From a virus: a stretch of DNA of 32,808 nt. The notes under the pieces are model-generated. The model was not told the DNA's origin and made no database searches. It saw only the letters and a program-made list of their open reading frames with translations. Where the stretch lies: IMG/VR virus record IMGVR_UViG_3300042895_000322, positions 1-32,808 of that record; one strand, given 5' to 3'. How positions within the stretch are numbered: the stretch's first letter is position 1; every line of letters begins with the position of its first letter. The position numbers were made by a program, and so were the translations under genes. Positions 23,265 to 30,048 of this stretch are shown here, one piece after another.

Positions 23265-23272
23265 TACATTTG
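23265..23272 (+). promoter_or_regulatory. TAnnTTTG box almost touching the ninG-like start
   Basis: TACATTTG at 23265-23272 ends 4 nt before ATG 23277. Bacteroidota transcripts usually begin a few bases after this box, so the mRNA would be leaderless. The same 4-nt gap occurs at 27232-27244. Confidence 0.45.
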
Positions 23273-23276
23273 TACT

Positions 23277-23654
23277 ATGAAAGCTAAAACAAAATCACAA
23301 CTAGTAAAGGATTTAGATGCAGTATTTAGCAAGTATATTAGATATTCTAATGCTAAAAATGGATATTGCAAATGTATTACTTGTGATCGTGATTATGAAG
23401 TTAAAAAAATACACTGTGGCCACTTTATGAGTAGACAACATATGAGTACTAGGTGGGATGAAAGAAATGTAGCTCCACAATGTTATGGATGTAATGTAAT
23501 GCAACAGGGTAAACAATTTGAGTTTAGCTTAAAAATAGGAAAAGAACTATCAGAAGAATTATACTTATTAACTAAACAAACTAAAAAATGGAGTTTAGAT
23601 GAAATTAAAGATATGATAGAACAATATAAAGACAAATTAAAAGATATTTCTTAG
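23277..23654 (+). CDS. ninG: NinG-like recombination protein
   Basis: 125 aa. Zinc-finger/HNH-like core typical of lambda NinG: YCKCITCDRDYEV (Cys31, 33, 36), KIHCGHFMSRQHM (Cys47, His49, His55), RNVAPQCYGCNVMQQG (Cys69, Cys72), then helices (EELYLLTKQTKKW). In lambda NinG (Rap) is a structure-specific nuclease acting on recombination branches. It is shorter than lambda NinG but has the conserved core. It would work with the ERF protein at 24842. Confidence 0.8.
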   Translation: MKAKTKSQLVKDLDAVFSKYIRYSNAKNGYCKCITCDRDYEVKKIHCGHFMSRQHMSTRWDERNVAPQCYGCNVMQQGKQFEFSLKIGKELSEELYLLTKQTKKWSLDEIKDMIEQYKDKLKDIS

Positions 23655-23681
23655 TTTTCATAGTAATTTTTGTTTGAAATT

Positions 23682-23709
23682 GGGTAGCTTAACAGCTGCC
23701 CTTTTTTTT
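23682..23709 (+). terminator. Rho-independent terminator after ninG
   Basis: GGGTAGCT (23682-23689) pairs with AGCTGCCC (23694-23701), one G-U pair, 4-nt loop, then eight T. Confidence 0.85.
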
Positions 23710-23716
23710 GCTATAT

Positions 23717-23777
23717 GTTAAAATTTTGTTAAAGTATTAATAGTTAGTTTCATATTAAAAAAATAGTTATATATTTG
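23717..23777 (+). promoter_or_regulatory. Promoter P2 with two 11-bp-phased GTTAAA repeats
   Basis: GTTAAA starts at 23717 and 23728, 11 bp apart. The box TATATTTG begins at 23770. Repeat-to-box distances of 53 and 42 equal the two distal repeats of P1. The proximal position (23739) has no good match. It drives the genes from 23813. Confidence 0.6.
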
Positions 23778-23812
23778 CTTCATAATTAAAAACAAATTAA
23801 AAAATAAAAATT

Positions 23813-23944
23813 ATGAAACTTTATTTAAGAACACCTTTACACGGAAATGAATTTAAAATTTGCAACGAATTAACAGATGAAGTAATTGCAATATTTTACA
23901 ATCAACAAGATGCTATAAATTATATTAACTTTTTAAAATCTTAA
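23813..23944 (+). CDS. 43-aa hypothetical protein
   Basis: First gene after promoter P2, preceded by an A-rich leader ending AAAAATT. The protein begins MKLYLRTPLHGNEF, with an acidic/hydrophobic middle (DEVIAIFYN) and a C-terminal helix (DAINYINFLKS). Unknown function. Confidence 0.5.
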   Translation: MKLYLRTPLHGNEFKICNELTDEVIAIFYNQQDAINYINFLKS

Positions 23945-23947
23945 ACA

Positions 23948-24124
23948 ATGAAAGATTTAATCGATTACCAAAGATTCCAGGTAGAAGCTTTACAAAAGCG
24001 AATCTGTGAATTAGAAAAAAACCTTAACGAAGTAAAAACATACGTATTTGAACTTTGTGAAGATGATTGCCCTTTAGAGTACAAAACTATTATTAAACAA
24101 CAAATTTACAATTTAGAAAAGTAA
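23948..24124 (+). CDS. 58-aa hypothetical coiled-coil protein
   Basis: Starts 3 nt after the previous stop. A helical N-terminus with heptads (QVEALQKRICELEKNLNEVK) and three cysteines in the second half (LCEDDCP). It sits in the P2 operon before the GIY-YIG homing endonuclease. Not recognised. Confidence 0.55.
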   Translation: MKDLIDYQRFQVEALQKRICELEKNLNEVKTYVFELCEDDCPLEYKTIIKQQIYNLEK

Positions 24125-24128
24125 AATT

Positions 24129-24845
24129 ATGAAGTACACTTCAGGTATTTACAAAATTACAAACCCAAAAGGAGCTATTTATATAGGCAGTTCTAAACAT
24201 ATAGAAAAAAGATTTGCCCAATATAAAAACTTAAGAAGTAATGAACAACATAAATTAAGAAACTCTATAAATAAATATGGGTATGAAAATCATAATTTTG
24301 AAATATTAGAAGAATGCGAATTAAATTTATTATTAAAATTAGAAAGAGAATACTGCATTAAATATGATGTTTTAAATAGAAAGAATTTAAATTTAAAAAT
24401 ACCTAAAACTGGAGAAAATCAAAAGTGTTTTTCTGAAGATGTTTTAATTAAAATGTCTAAAATACATAAGGGTAAAGAAATAAGTTTAGAAACTAGAAAA
24501 AAAATATCTTTAGCTAATACAGGTAAAAAAAGAACTGAAGAAACTAGATTAAAAATTTCTATTGCTAATAAAGGAGAAAAAAATTCTATGTATGGCAAAA
24601 CACCAAAATCAAAAGGACAAAAGATGTCTGCTGAATTTTGTAGAAAAAATAGTGAAGCAAGAAAAGGTAAATTTTTATTAGGAGAAAACAATAATGCAAA
24701 AAAAGTTGTAGATTTGCAAACTAATATTATTTATGATTCTGCAAAAGAAGTATCTTTAAAATTTAATATAAATTATAGCACTTTAAAATCTTATCTAAAT
24801 AATAGATTATTTAACAAAACAAATTTTAAATATTTAAACAAATGA
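24129..24845 (+). CDS. GIY-YIG homing endonuclease with NUMOD repeats
   Basis: 238 aa. The nuclease domain is at the N-terminus: GIYKI (residues 6-10), YIGSS (18-22), catalytic Arg28, then LKLEREYCIKYDVLNRKNLN. Residues ~110-200 carry NUMOD3-like DNA-binding repeats (MSKIHKGKEIS, LETRKKISLANTGKK, KISIANKG). The C-terminus (SAKEVSLKFNINYSTLKSYL) is a NUMOD1-like helix-turn-helix. It is a free-standing mobile nuclease inserted between P2 genes and the ERF gene, with which it overlaps by 4 nt (ATGA). Confidence 0.88.
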   Translation: MKYTSGIYKITNPKGAIYIGSSKHIEKRFAQYKNLRSNEQHKLRNSINKYGYENHNFEILEECELNLLLKLEREYCIKYDVLNRKNLNLKIPKTGENQKCFSEDVLIKMSKIHKGKEISLETRKKISLANTGKKRTEETRLKISIANKGEKNSMYGKTPKSKGQKMSAEFCRKNSEARKGKFLLGENNNAKKVVDLQTNIIYDSAKEVSLKFNINYSTLKSYLNNRLFNKTNFKYLNK

Positions 24846-25393
24846 AAACAGAAACAAATTTTTATGAGAAATTAGCAGCTGTTAAAGCTGAGGTTGGTAG
24901 AATTTCAAAGGATAGTAGCAATCCTTTTTTTAAAAGTAAATACTTTGATGTAAATTCTTTATTATTGCACGTTGAACCTATTATTCAAAAAAATGGTTTA
25001 TTATTACTACAACCAATACAAGATAATTTAGTAAAAAGTATCATATTTGATACAAATGGATTTAGTATTGAATCCGGAATTGTTTTACCAGAATTAAACG
25101 ATCCACAAAAATTAGGATCAGCAATAACTTATTATAGAAGATATACACTTCAAAGTTTATTAGCTTTACAAGCTGAAGATGATGATGCAAATTTAGCAAG
25201 TAATAGAGTTGATTCAAAAAATAGCAAACAAGTTGCAGAAGTTACAGAAAAAGAGTTATCTTGGCTAAATAAAAACACACCACAATTTACACAAGCTATT
25301 GAGTATTTAAAGAAAGGTGGTAAGTTAGAAACTATAGAATCTAAATATAAACTATCAAAATCAGTAAAAGACGAATTATTAAAAATTAAATAA
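24842..25393 (+). CDS. ERF-family single-strand annealing protein
   Basis: 183 aa. ERF core at residues 5-120: LAAVKAEVGRISKDSSNPFF, KYFDVNSLLLHVEPIIQKNG, and the family signature-like LGSAITYYRRYTLQSLLALQ followed by AEDDDAN. The C-terminus has a helical extension (WLNKNTPQFTQAIEYLKKGG). ERF proteins form rings that anneal complementary single strands in phage recombination. Pairs functionally with the RecE-like nuclease (30049) and NinG. Confidence 0.9.
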   Translation: MKTETNFYEKLAAVKAEVGRISKDSSNPFFKSKYFDVNSLLLHVEPIIQKNGLLLLQPIQDNLVKSIIFDTNGFSIESGIVLPELNDPQKLGSAITYYRRYTLQSLLALQAEDDDANLASNRVDSKNSKQVAEVTEKELSWLNKNTPQFTQAIEYLKKGGKLETIESKYKLSKSVKDELLKIK

Positions 25394-25418
25394 ATAAATA
25401 ACAATTAAATTAAAAATT

Positions 25419-25715
25419 ATGAGTTCATTATTAAACATTGGAATTAAACAACAAGATGGAAGTTATAAAAACTATACACTATCTTTAAATGATGAAACTA
25501 ACGGATACGGACAAAATGTTTCTGTATGGGAATCACAAAGTAAAGAACAACAAACTGCAAAAGAACAAAGAAACTTTGTAGGTAATGGTAAAGTAGTTTG
25601 GACTGATGGTAACGTAAAAGTAGCTGATAAAGTAGTTACTAATACAGACCACAATAAAGTTAGAGATATCAAAGTAAATGCTGCAGAAGTTTTAGAAACA
25701 CATTTACCATTTTAA
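25419..25715 (+). CDS. Hypothetical protein next to ERF (possible ssDNA-binding role)
   Basis: 98 aa, preceded by an A-rich leader ending AAATT. Beta-rich, beginning MSSLLNIGIKQQDGSYKNYT, with a Gln/Glu-rich middle (WESQSKEQQTAKEQRN) and GNGKVVWTDGNVKVADKV. Similar small proteins follow recombinase genes in Bacteroidota phages. Position suggests a single-strand DNA-binding or recombination accessory role, but no OB-fold signature is clear. It ends shortly before a distinct promoter. Confidence 0.55.
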   Translation: MSSLLNIGIKQQDGSYKNYTLSLNDETNGYGQNVSVWESQSKEQQTAKEQRNFVGNGKVVWTDGNVKVADKVVTNTDHNKVRDIKVNAAEVLETHLPF

Positions 25716-25749
25716 TTATCTAGTTATCCATTTTAAAGTATTATCTTTG
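25716..25749 (+). promoter_or_regulatory. Promoter with TTATCTAGTTAT upstream element (HNH gene)
   Basis: TTATCTAGTTAT at 25716-25727, 14 nt, then TATCTTTG at 25742-25749 (TAnnTTTG). The same 12-mer and spacing occurs at 27206-27239. It drives the HNH gene and possibly the helicase. Confidence 0.6.
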
Positions 25750-25778
25750 TATTTGTAATATTAAATATATAAAAAATT

Positions 25779-26282
25779 ATGAGTACAAAGATTTGCTTTA
25801 AATGTAATTTAGAAAAAAAATTAGATGATTTTTATAAACATCCAGCTACTTCTGATGGTAGATTAAACAAGTGTAAAGAATGTAATAAAAAAGATACTAG
25901 AGATAGTTATAAAATAAAATCTAAAGATGAAAGCTTCTTAATATTAGAAAGAGAAAGAAGTAAAGAAAAATACTACAGATTAAACTATAAAGAAAAACAA
26001 AAAATTTGGGACTCTGAGAAAACTTGGAAAAACTCAGCTAAATATAAATCTCTTAGAAGAAAATTTAAAGCAGTTCCTAAAACACACCATTTACATCATT
26101 GGAATTATAATGATGAATTTTTAGAAGATATTATTATAATAGAAAAATTTAACCATAGAAACGCACATAACTTAATAAAGTTAGATATACAAAACAAAAT
26201 ATATATAGGGTTAAAAGGTGAAATACTAGATACTAAAGAAAAACACATTTTATACTTAATTAATAATGGTATAAAATTTTAA
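25779..26282 (+). CDS. HNH-type endonuclease with zinc ribbon
   Basis: 167 aa. N-terminal zinc ribbon with Cys6, 9, 32 and 35 (CFKCN, KCKECN). The C-terminal part has an HNH-like layout: THHLHHW (His103-107), EKFNHRNAH (Asn125, His126, His130). The middle is a basic helix (SLRRKFKAVPK). Probably a free-standing homing endonuclease, or a branched-DNA nuclease. It sits between the ERF neighbour and the helicase, with its own promoter. Confidence 0.7.
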   Translation: MSTKICFKCNLEKKLDDFYKHPATSDGRLNKCKECNKKDTRDSYKIKSKDESFLILERERSKEKYYRLNYKEKQKIWDSEKTWKNSAKYKSLRRKFKAVPKTHHLHHWNYNDEFLEDIIIIEKFNHRNAHNLIKLDIQNKIYIGLKGEILDTKEKHILYLINNGIKF

Positions 26283-26296
26283 ACAAACAAAAAACT

Positions 26297-27205
26297 ATGT
26301 TAGCAAATTTAATAGATATACAAAAAAATATACTTGACGTAAAATACGGCAGGGTAAAAGAGGGGCTTAAAATAAACATACCAGAGTTTGACGAACATAT
26401 TAGATTTAAACCTGCTAACTTTAATGTTATTATAGGACACGCTAACGTAGGTAAAACAACTGTTATACTTTACTTAATGACTATGTACACAATAAAGCAT
26501 AATATTAAGTGGTTAATCTTTTCTTCAGAAAACACCTCAACTTCAGTAGCTAGGAAAATACTAGAATTTGCTAGAAACAAAGCTATACAGCAAATGACTG
26601 ATGATGAAATAGAATATGGTTTAAGCTGGGTATTACAGCACTTTAAAATTATTGATGTAGATAAACTATATACTTACAAAGATTTACTTAAAGAAGCTAA
26701 AGAAATACATAATGAATGGCATTACGATGCTTTACTTATTGATCCTTATAACTCACTTGCAAAAGATAGAGATTTAATGAAAAATGTAGGTAGCCACGAA
26801 TACGACTATCAAGTATCTAGTGAAATGCGTTTATTTTGTAAAGAGAATCAAATATCTATTTGGTTAAATACTCACGCTGTTACAGAAGCTTTAAGAAGAA
26901 CACACCAAAAAGAACACGAATACAATGGTTTGCCTGTGCCACCAAATATGGCAGATGTAGAGGGTGGTGGTAAATGGGGTAATAGAGCTGATGATGTATT
27001 TACTATTCACAGATATACACAGCACCCAACTGATTGGATGATTAGCGAAATACATATTAGAAAAGTTAAAGAAGTAGAAACAGGTGGTAGACCAACTTCT
27101 ATTGATTCACCTATTAAATTAAGAATGATGCCTAACAATATTGGTTTTACTTATGCAGGTGTAAACTTACTACAAGCAAAAAATATTAAAGGATTGGACT
27201 TTTAG
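26297..27205 (+). CDS. DnaB-like replicative helicase (RecA-fold)
   Basis: 302 aa, only the ATPase half of DnaB. Walker A GHANVGKT (residues 47-54), SENTSTSVARKILEF (where DnaB has E-M), Walker B DALLIDPYNSL (Asp149), and IWLNTHAV with His193. The C-terminal part (GGKWGNRADDVFTIHRY, then IHIRKVKEVETGG) matches DnaB-type loops. No N-terminal primase-interacting domain, and no primase or DNA polymerase gene is in the window, so host replisome parts are probably recruited. The DnaA-like protein may act at the origin. Confidence 0.8.
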   Translation: MLANLIDIQKNILDVKYGRVKEGLKINIPEFDEHIRFKPANFNVIIGHANVGKTTVILYLMTMYTIKHNIKWLIFSSENTSTSVARKILEFARNKAIQQMTDDEIEYGLSWVLQHFKIIDVDKLYTYKDLLKEAKEIHNEWHYDALLIDPYNSLAKDRDLMKNVGSHEYDYQVSSEMRLFCKENQISIWLNTHAVTEALRRTHQKEHEYNGLPVPPNMADVEGGGKWGNRADDVFTIHRYTQHPTDWMISEIHIRKVKEVETGGRPTSIDSPIKLRMMPNNIGFTYAGVNLLQAKNIKGLDF

Positions 27206-27239
27206 TTATCTAGTTATTAAAAATTAATTAATATATTTG
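27206..27239 (+). promoter_or_regulatory. Promoter with TTATCTAGTTAT upstream element (27244 operon)
   Basis: TTATCTAGTTAT at 27206-27217, 14 nt, TATATTTG at 27232-27239. The element overlaps the helicase stop region. The box ends 4 nt before ATG 27244, implying a leaderless transcript. Confidence 0.6.
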
Positions 27240-27243
27240 AACA

Positions 27244-27561
27244 ATGGAAAAAATAACAATAAAAAATCATATTTCTGATTTAAAAACTACTACTGCAAAG
27301 ATGCTAGTTTATAATTCTGATAATTCAGAACTACTTTCTTACTTTAAAGACATTACTTTTAAGTTAGAAATGATAGAGCAGTTAATTGATATTGAAGATA
27401 GTTTAGATTTTGGAGTTATTGAACAAGCATTTAAAACTATTTTAAAACAAGATTCCGAACTAACTAATGTAGAAATTAACATACAAGTTAAACCAGCATT
27501 AAGAGAAACAAAAATAGGTAAAATAAAAGCTAAACTTTTTAATTATGATATCGCTTATTAG
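27244..27561 (+). CDS. Hypothetical protein, first gene of the sigma-factor operon
   Basis: 105 aa, helical. MEKITIKNHISDLKTTTAKM, an acidic stretch (EQLIDIEDSLDFGVIEQAF), and a basic C-terminus (RETKIGKIKAKLFNYD). No family recognised. Leaderless promoter context. It overlaps the membrane protein downstream by 17 nt. Confidence 0.6.
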   Translation: MEKITIKNHISDLKTTTAKMLVYNSDNSELLSYFKDITFKLEMIEQLIDIEDSLDFGVIEQAFKTILKQDSELTNVEINIQVKPALRETKIGKIKAKLFNYDIAY

Positions 27562-27742
27562 TATTTTAATATTAACACTTATAACTTGGGCAGTTTACTC
27601 AGGTAAAGAGTTACAATTTGCAATTATTCACGGCTTTATGGTAGGTTTTTTGTATGATGTAGATCAAGAAGAAGAAGAAAAATATCACACAATACAGGTT
27701 TTATTAGGAGTATTATCTATAAACATTCTATGGGAATCTTAG
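27545..27742 (+). CDS. 65-aa membrane protein
   Basis: An N-terminal transmembrane helix (MISLISILILTLITWAVYSG), a second hydrophobic stretch (FAIIHGFMVGFLYD), an acidic cluster (DVDQEEEEKYH) and a third (VLLGVLSINIL). Overlaps genes on both sides (17 and 13 nt). Not recognised. Confidence 0.55.
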   Translation: MISLISILILTLITWAVYSGKELQFAIIHGFMVGFLYDVDQEEEEKYHTIQVLLGVLSINILWES

Positions 27743-28242
27743 AACAAGTTGCAAAACACCACGATTATTTTGTAGAATTAGCTTCGGTATTTGATAGCGA
27801 ATTTGCAGAAGATATCGTGCAAGAATTTTACTTATTGTTACATAAATACAAAGTAACAGAAGAACAAATGTTTACTAATGGCAAATTAAATAGAGGTTAT
27901 TGCTTTATTATTATAAGAAATATACACTTTCAAATTTACAATATTAAGAAACGAATAGTAAAATGCGAAATAAACGAAGAAATTTATAATTTGATTGATG
28001 ATTTTGATATAGAAAAAGAGTTAGAATGGAATAACTTTAGAACTAAAGCAGAATCAGAAGTAAACAACTGGGATTGGTACGATAAAAAACTATTTTCTAT
28101 TTATAGAGATTCTAACATAAGTATTAGAGGACTAGCAAAAGAAACAGGAATAAGTTTTGTAAGTATATTCCACTCACTAAAAAAGCATAAAGAAAAACTA
28201 AAAGAACTATTAAAAGAAGATTACGATAACTTAAAACTATAA
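27730..28242 (+). CDS. Sigma-70-like RNA polymerase sigma factor
   Basis: 170 aa. The N-terminal half resembles sigma region 2: HHDYFVELASVF, FAEDIVQEFYLLLHKY and YCFIIIRNIHFQIYNIKKRI. The C-terminal half resembles region 4, with a helix-turn-helix (KLFSIYRDSNISIRGLAKET, then GISFVSIFHSLKKHKEKL). Size fits compact ECF/phage sigma factors. It would redirect host RNA polymerase. I infer it recognises the five TAnnTTTG-lacking late motifs, but nothing in the sequence proves that. It lies in the early/middle region, as expected for a late-gene regulator. Confidence 0.7.
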   Translation: MGILEQVAKHHDYFVELASVFDSEFAEDIVQEFYLLLHKYKVTEEQMFTNGKLNRGYCFIIIRNIHFQIYNIKKRIVKCEINEEIYNLIDDFDIEKELEWNNFRTKAESEVNNWDWYDKKLFSIYRDSNISIRGLAKETGISFVSIFHSLKKHKEKLKELLKEDYDNLKL

Positions 28243-28245
28243 ATT

Positions 28246-28617
28246 ATGGCAAAAAGAAAACCAAAAGGACTAGGTGATACTGTAGAGCAAATAACAACTG
28301 CTACAGGTATTAAAGCAGTAGTAGAAGCTGTATCAAAAGCTACAGGAATAGATTGTGGATGCGAGGGTAGAAAAGAAGTTTTAAATAAACTTTGGAGTTA
28401 TAGAAAACCAAATTGTTTAGAGCAAGAAGATATAGAATTTTTACTACCTTACTTTCAGTTTAAAAAAGAAACTTTAACCCCAAAAGAACAATGGAGAATT
28501 AAAGATATTTATAAAGCTGTATTTAATGAAGTAATACAAGATAGTAACTGTGCTAGTTGCTGGAGAGACACTTTGAACGACTTAAGAAAAGTTTACGAAA
28601 CTCAACAAGATGCATAA
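28246..28617 (+). CDS. Conserved-looking hypothetical Cys protein
   Basis: 123 aa. N-terminal KRKPKGLGDTVEQITTATG, a Cys cluster (IDCGCEGRKEVLNKLWSYRK, then PNCLE) and a second pair in SNCASCW. The spacing suggests zinc binding. A similar protein follows sigma-like genes in flavobacterial phages by my recollection; function unknown. It begins 3 nt after the sigma gene. Confidence 0.6.
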   Translation: MAKRKPKGLGDTVEQITTATGIKAVVEAVSKATGIDCGCEGRKEVLNKLWSYRKPNCLEQEDIEFLLPYFQFKKETLTPKEQWRIKDIYKAVFNEVIQDSNCASCWRDTLNDLRKVYETQQDA

Positions 28618-29011
28618 CTGGAAAGAACAAGATCTATTTCTTTTTTTAAAAGAGAATATATACAAGGACTTGGTTAAATCTAAAAACCAAATGAGTCGAT
28701 GGGATTGCTATTCACCACAATTCAAACACAGAATAGAGTTGAAGTGTAGAACGGCACACTACGATAATATGCTTTTAGAAAAAAAGAAATATGATGCTAT
28801 GATATCAGAATGTGAAAAGCATTTAGATATACCTATCTATATTAATTCTACTCCAAGAGGTGTTTACTTTTGGAATTTATTAAAGATAAAACCTGATTGG
28901 GAAACTAACCACAAAAACCCAGCTTCAACTCATTTTAGTTTACGCTACAAAGTATCTAAAGAAGTAACTTACTTAAAAATACAACCTGAAAACATTTTAA
29001 AAGAAATATAA
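28610..29011 (+). CDS. PD-(D/E)XK-like nuclease
   Basis: 133 aa. Contains a minimal nuclease signature: Asp32 in RWDCYSP, then Glu43 and Lys45 in RIELKCR, in the D-x(n)-E-x-K pattern. A following helix (DNMLLEKKKYDAMISEC) and a strand (IYINSTPRGVYFWNLL) fit a compact restriction-like fold, for example a Holliday junction resolvase. It overlaps the previous gene by 8 nt. Substrate unknown. Confidence 0.6.
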   Translation: MHNWKEQDLFLFLKENIYKDLVKSKNQMSRWDCYSPQFKHRIELKCRTAHYDNMLLEKKKYDAMISECEKHLDIPIYINSTPRGVYFWNLLKIKPDWETNHKNPASTHFSLRYKVSKEVTYLKIQPENILKEI

Positions 29012-29137
29012 ATGGAAAAACTTATTGGAATTTTATTTTTGATTTTGGCTGGAATTATATTAGTTCCTGCAGCTGTTTTAATTTGGCTTATAGCTTTAGA
29101 TGAATACAAAGAATTTAAAAAATATTGGAAAAAATAA
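29012..29137 (+). CDS. 41-aa single-pass membrane micro-protein
   Basis: Begins directly after the nuclease stop. A hydrophobic helix fills residues 4-28 (GILFLILAGIILVPAAV), followed by a charged tail (DEYKEFKKYWKK). Ends 3 nt before the next gene. Function unknown. Confidence 0.55.
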   Translation: MEKLIGILFLILAGIILVPAAVLIWLIALDEYKEFKKYWKK

Positions 29138-29140
29138 ACT

Positions 29141-29491
29141 ATGAATATAATACAACTAGAATATTTAAAATCAATTATCTTAGGTCAACTACTTTTAGAA
29201 GCTAACGATAATTTAAAAACAACTACACAATATAGACAAAGTTTAAAGAATAGAATTAACTCTTTAAATAAAGACTTAGAGCATATTGTAAGTGAAGAAT
29301 ATGTTAAAATGCACAAATCAGAACCTGAAATGCTTTTAAACATAGAAAGAAAAATAGAAAGTTTAGTACACAAATTAGCAACTAAAACTATTGATGAATT
29401 AGTAATGTTAGAAGCTATTATAGAAAAGTACGAAACTAACAAAGAATGGTTTTTAGAATATACTGAATCTGAATTTTTAAGAATAGAATAA
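29141..29491 (+). CDS. Helical hypothetical protein
   Basis: 116 aa. Nearly all coiled coil, with RQSLKNRINSLNKDLEHIVS, NIERKIESLVHKLATK and ELVMLEAIIEKYETNKEW. The next gene starts at its last base (TAATGG junction). Not recognised. Confidence 0.6.
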   Translation: MNIIQLEYLKSIILGQLLLEANDNLKTTTQYRQSLKNRINSLNKDLEHIVSEEYVKMHKSEPEMLLNIERKIESLVHKLATKTIDELVMLEAIIEKYETNKEWFLEYTESEFLRIE

Positions 29492-29733
29492 TGGCAACAG
29501 TAGACACAAGAGCAACCCAGTTACATTACGAAAATAACAAAGGTTATGATGTAATAGATTTTATCAAAGATTATAACTTAAACTTCAATAGAGGTAATAT
29601 AATTAAATATCTAGCAAGAGCTGGTAAGAAAGATAACGAACTCCAGGATCTAAGAAAAGCTTTAGATTACTTAGAAAGAGAAATAGATCACTACGAAAAG
29701 TTACAAGCTGAATGGATTGAATCAATTAAATAA
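29491..29733 (+). CDS. DUF3310-family protein
   Basis: 80 aa. Family pattern: HYENNKGYDVIDFIKDYNL, FNRGNIIKYLARAGKK, LQDLRKALDYLEREI, i.e. the short DUF3310 (SaV-like) module common in tailed phages, sometimes annotated as nucleotide kinase. Here only the small helical domain is present, with no kinase motif. Followed by a terminator. Confidence 0.85.
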   Translation: MATVDTRATQLHYENNKGYDVIDFIKDYNLNFNRGNIIKYLARAGKKDNELQDLRKALDYLEREIDHYEKLQAEWIESIK

Positions 29734-29734
29734 T

Positions 29735-29763
29735 TAAGGGAAGCTAAGTGCTTCCTTTTTTTT
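29735..29763 (+). terminator. Rho-independent terminator
   Basis: GGAAGC (29739-29744) pairs with GCTTCC (29750-29755), 5-nt loop, flanked by A and T tracts. Confidence 0.85.
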
Positions 29764-29814
29764 GTTAAATATTTGTTAAAAAGTTTTTTTATTTAAACAT
29801 AAGTTTTATATTTG
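29764..29814 (+). promoter_or_regulatory. Promoter P3 with two 11-bp-phased GTTAAA repeats
   Basis: GTTAAA at 29764 and 29775, 11 bp apart. TATATTTG begins at 29807. Distances are 43 and 32, one base longer than P1 and P4. It drives the operon 29838-31979, which ends in the heterogeneous repeat. Confidence 0.6.
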
Positions 29815-29837
29815 CTTATAATTTAAAAACAAACACT

Positions 29838-30047
29838 ATGAACAAACAAGAAATTATTTTAAAACTAGAAAAATTATTAGCTTTATCTGAAGCTAGAGAA
29901 GATGTTTATCTTATAGCTAATTTAACAGATGTTATAGCTGCTTTAAGCAACGAATTTGATTTAAGTGATATGTATGCACAAGAAATTAGAATCGCTTTGC
30001 AAATGGATGAAACAGAAAGATTATTAAATAACATTAAAATAAGATAA
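29838..30047 (+). CDS. Hypothetical helical protein
   Basis: 69 aa, acidic and helical: MNKQEIILKLEKLLALSEAR, then LTDVIAALSNEFDLSDMYAQ. First gene after P3, 23 nt from the box. Not recognised. Confidence 0.55.
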   Translation: MNKQEIILKLEKLLALSEAREDVYLIANLTDVIAALSNEFDLSDMYAQEIRIALQMDETERLLNNIKIR

Positions 30048-30048
30048 T

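Noticed and set aside
23739-23744. Third GTTAAA repeat in promoter P2
   Set aside because: The sequence at the expected phase does not match; only a shifted GTTA is nearby.
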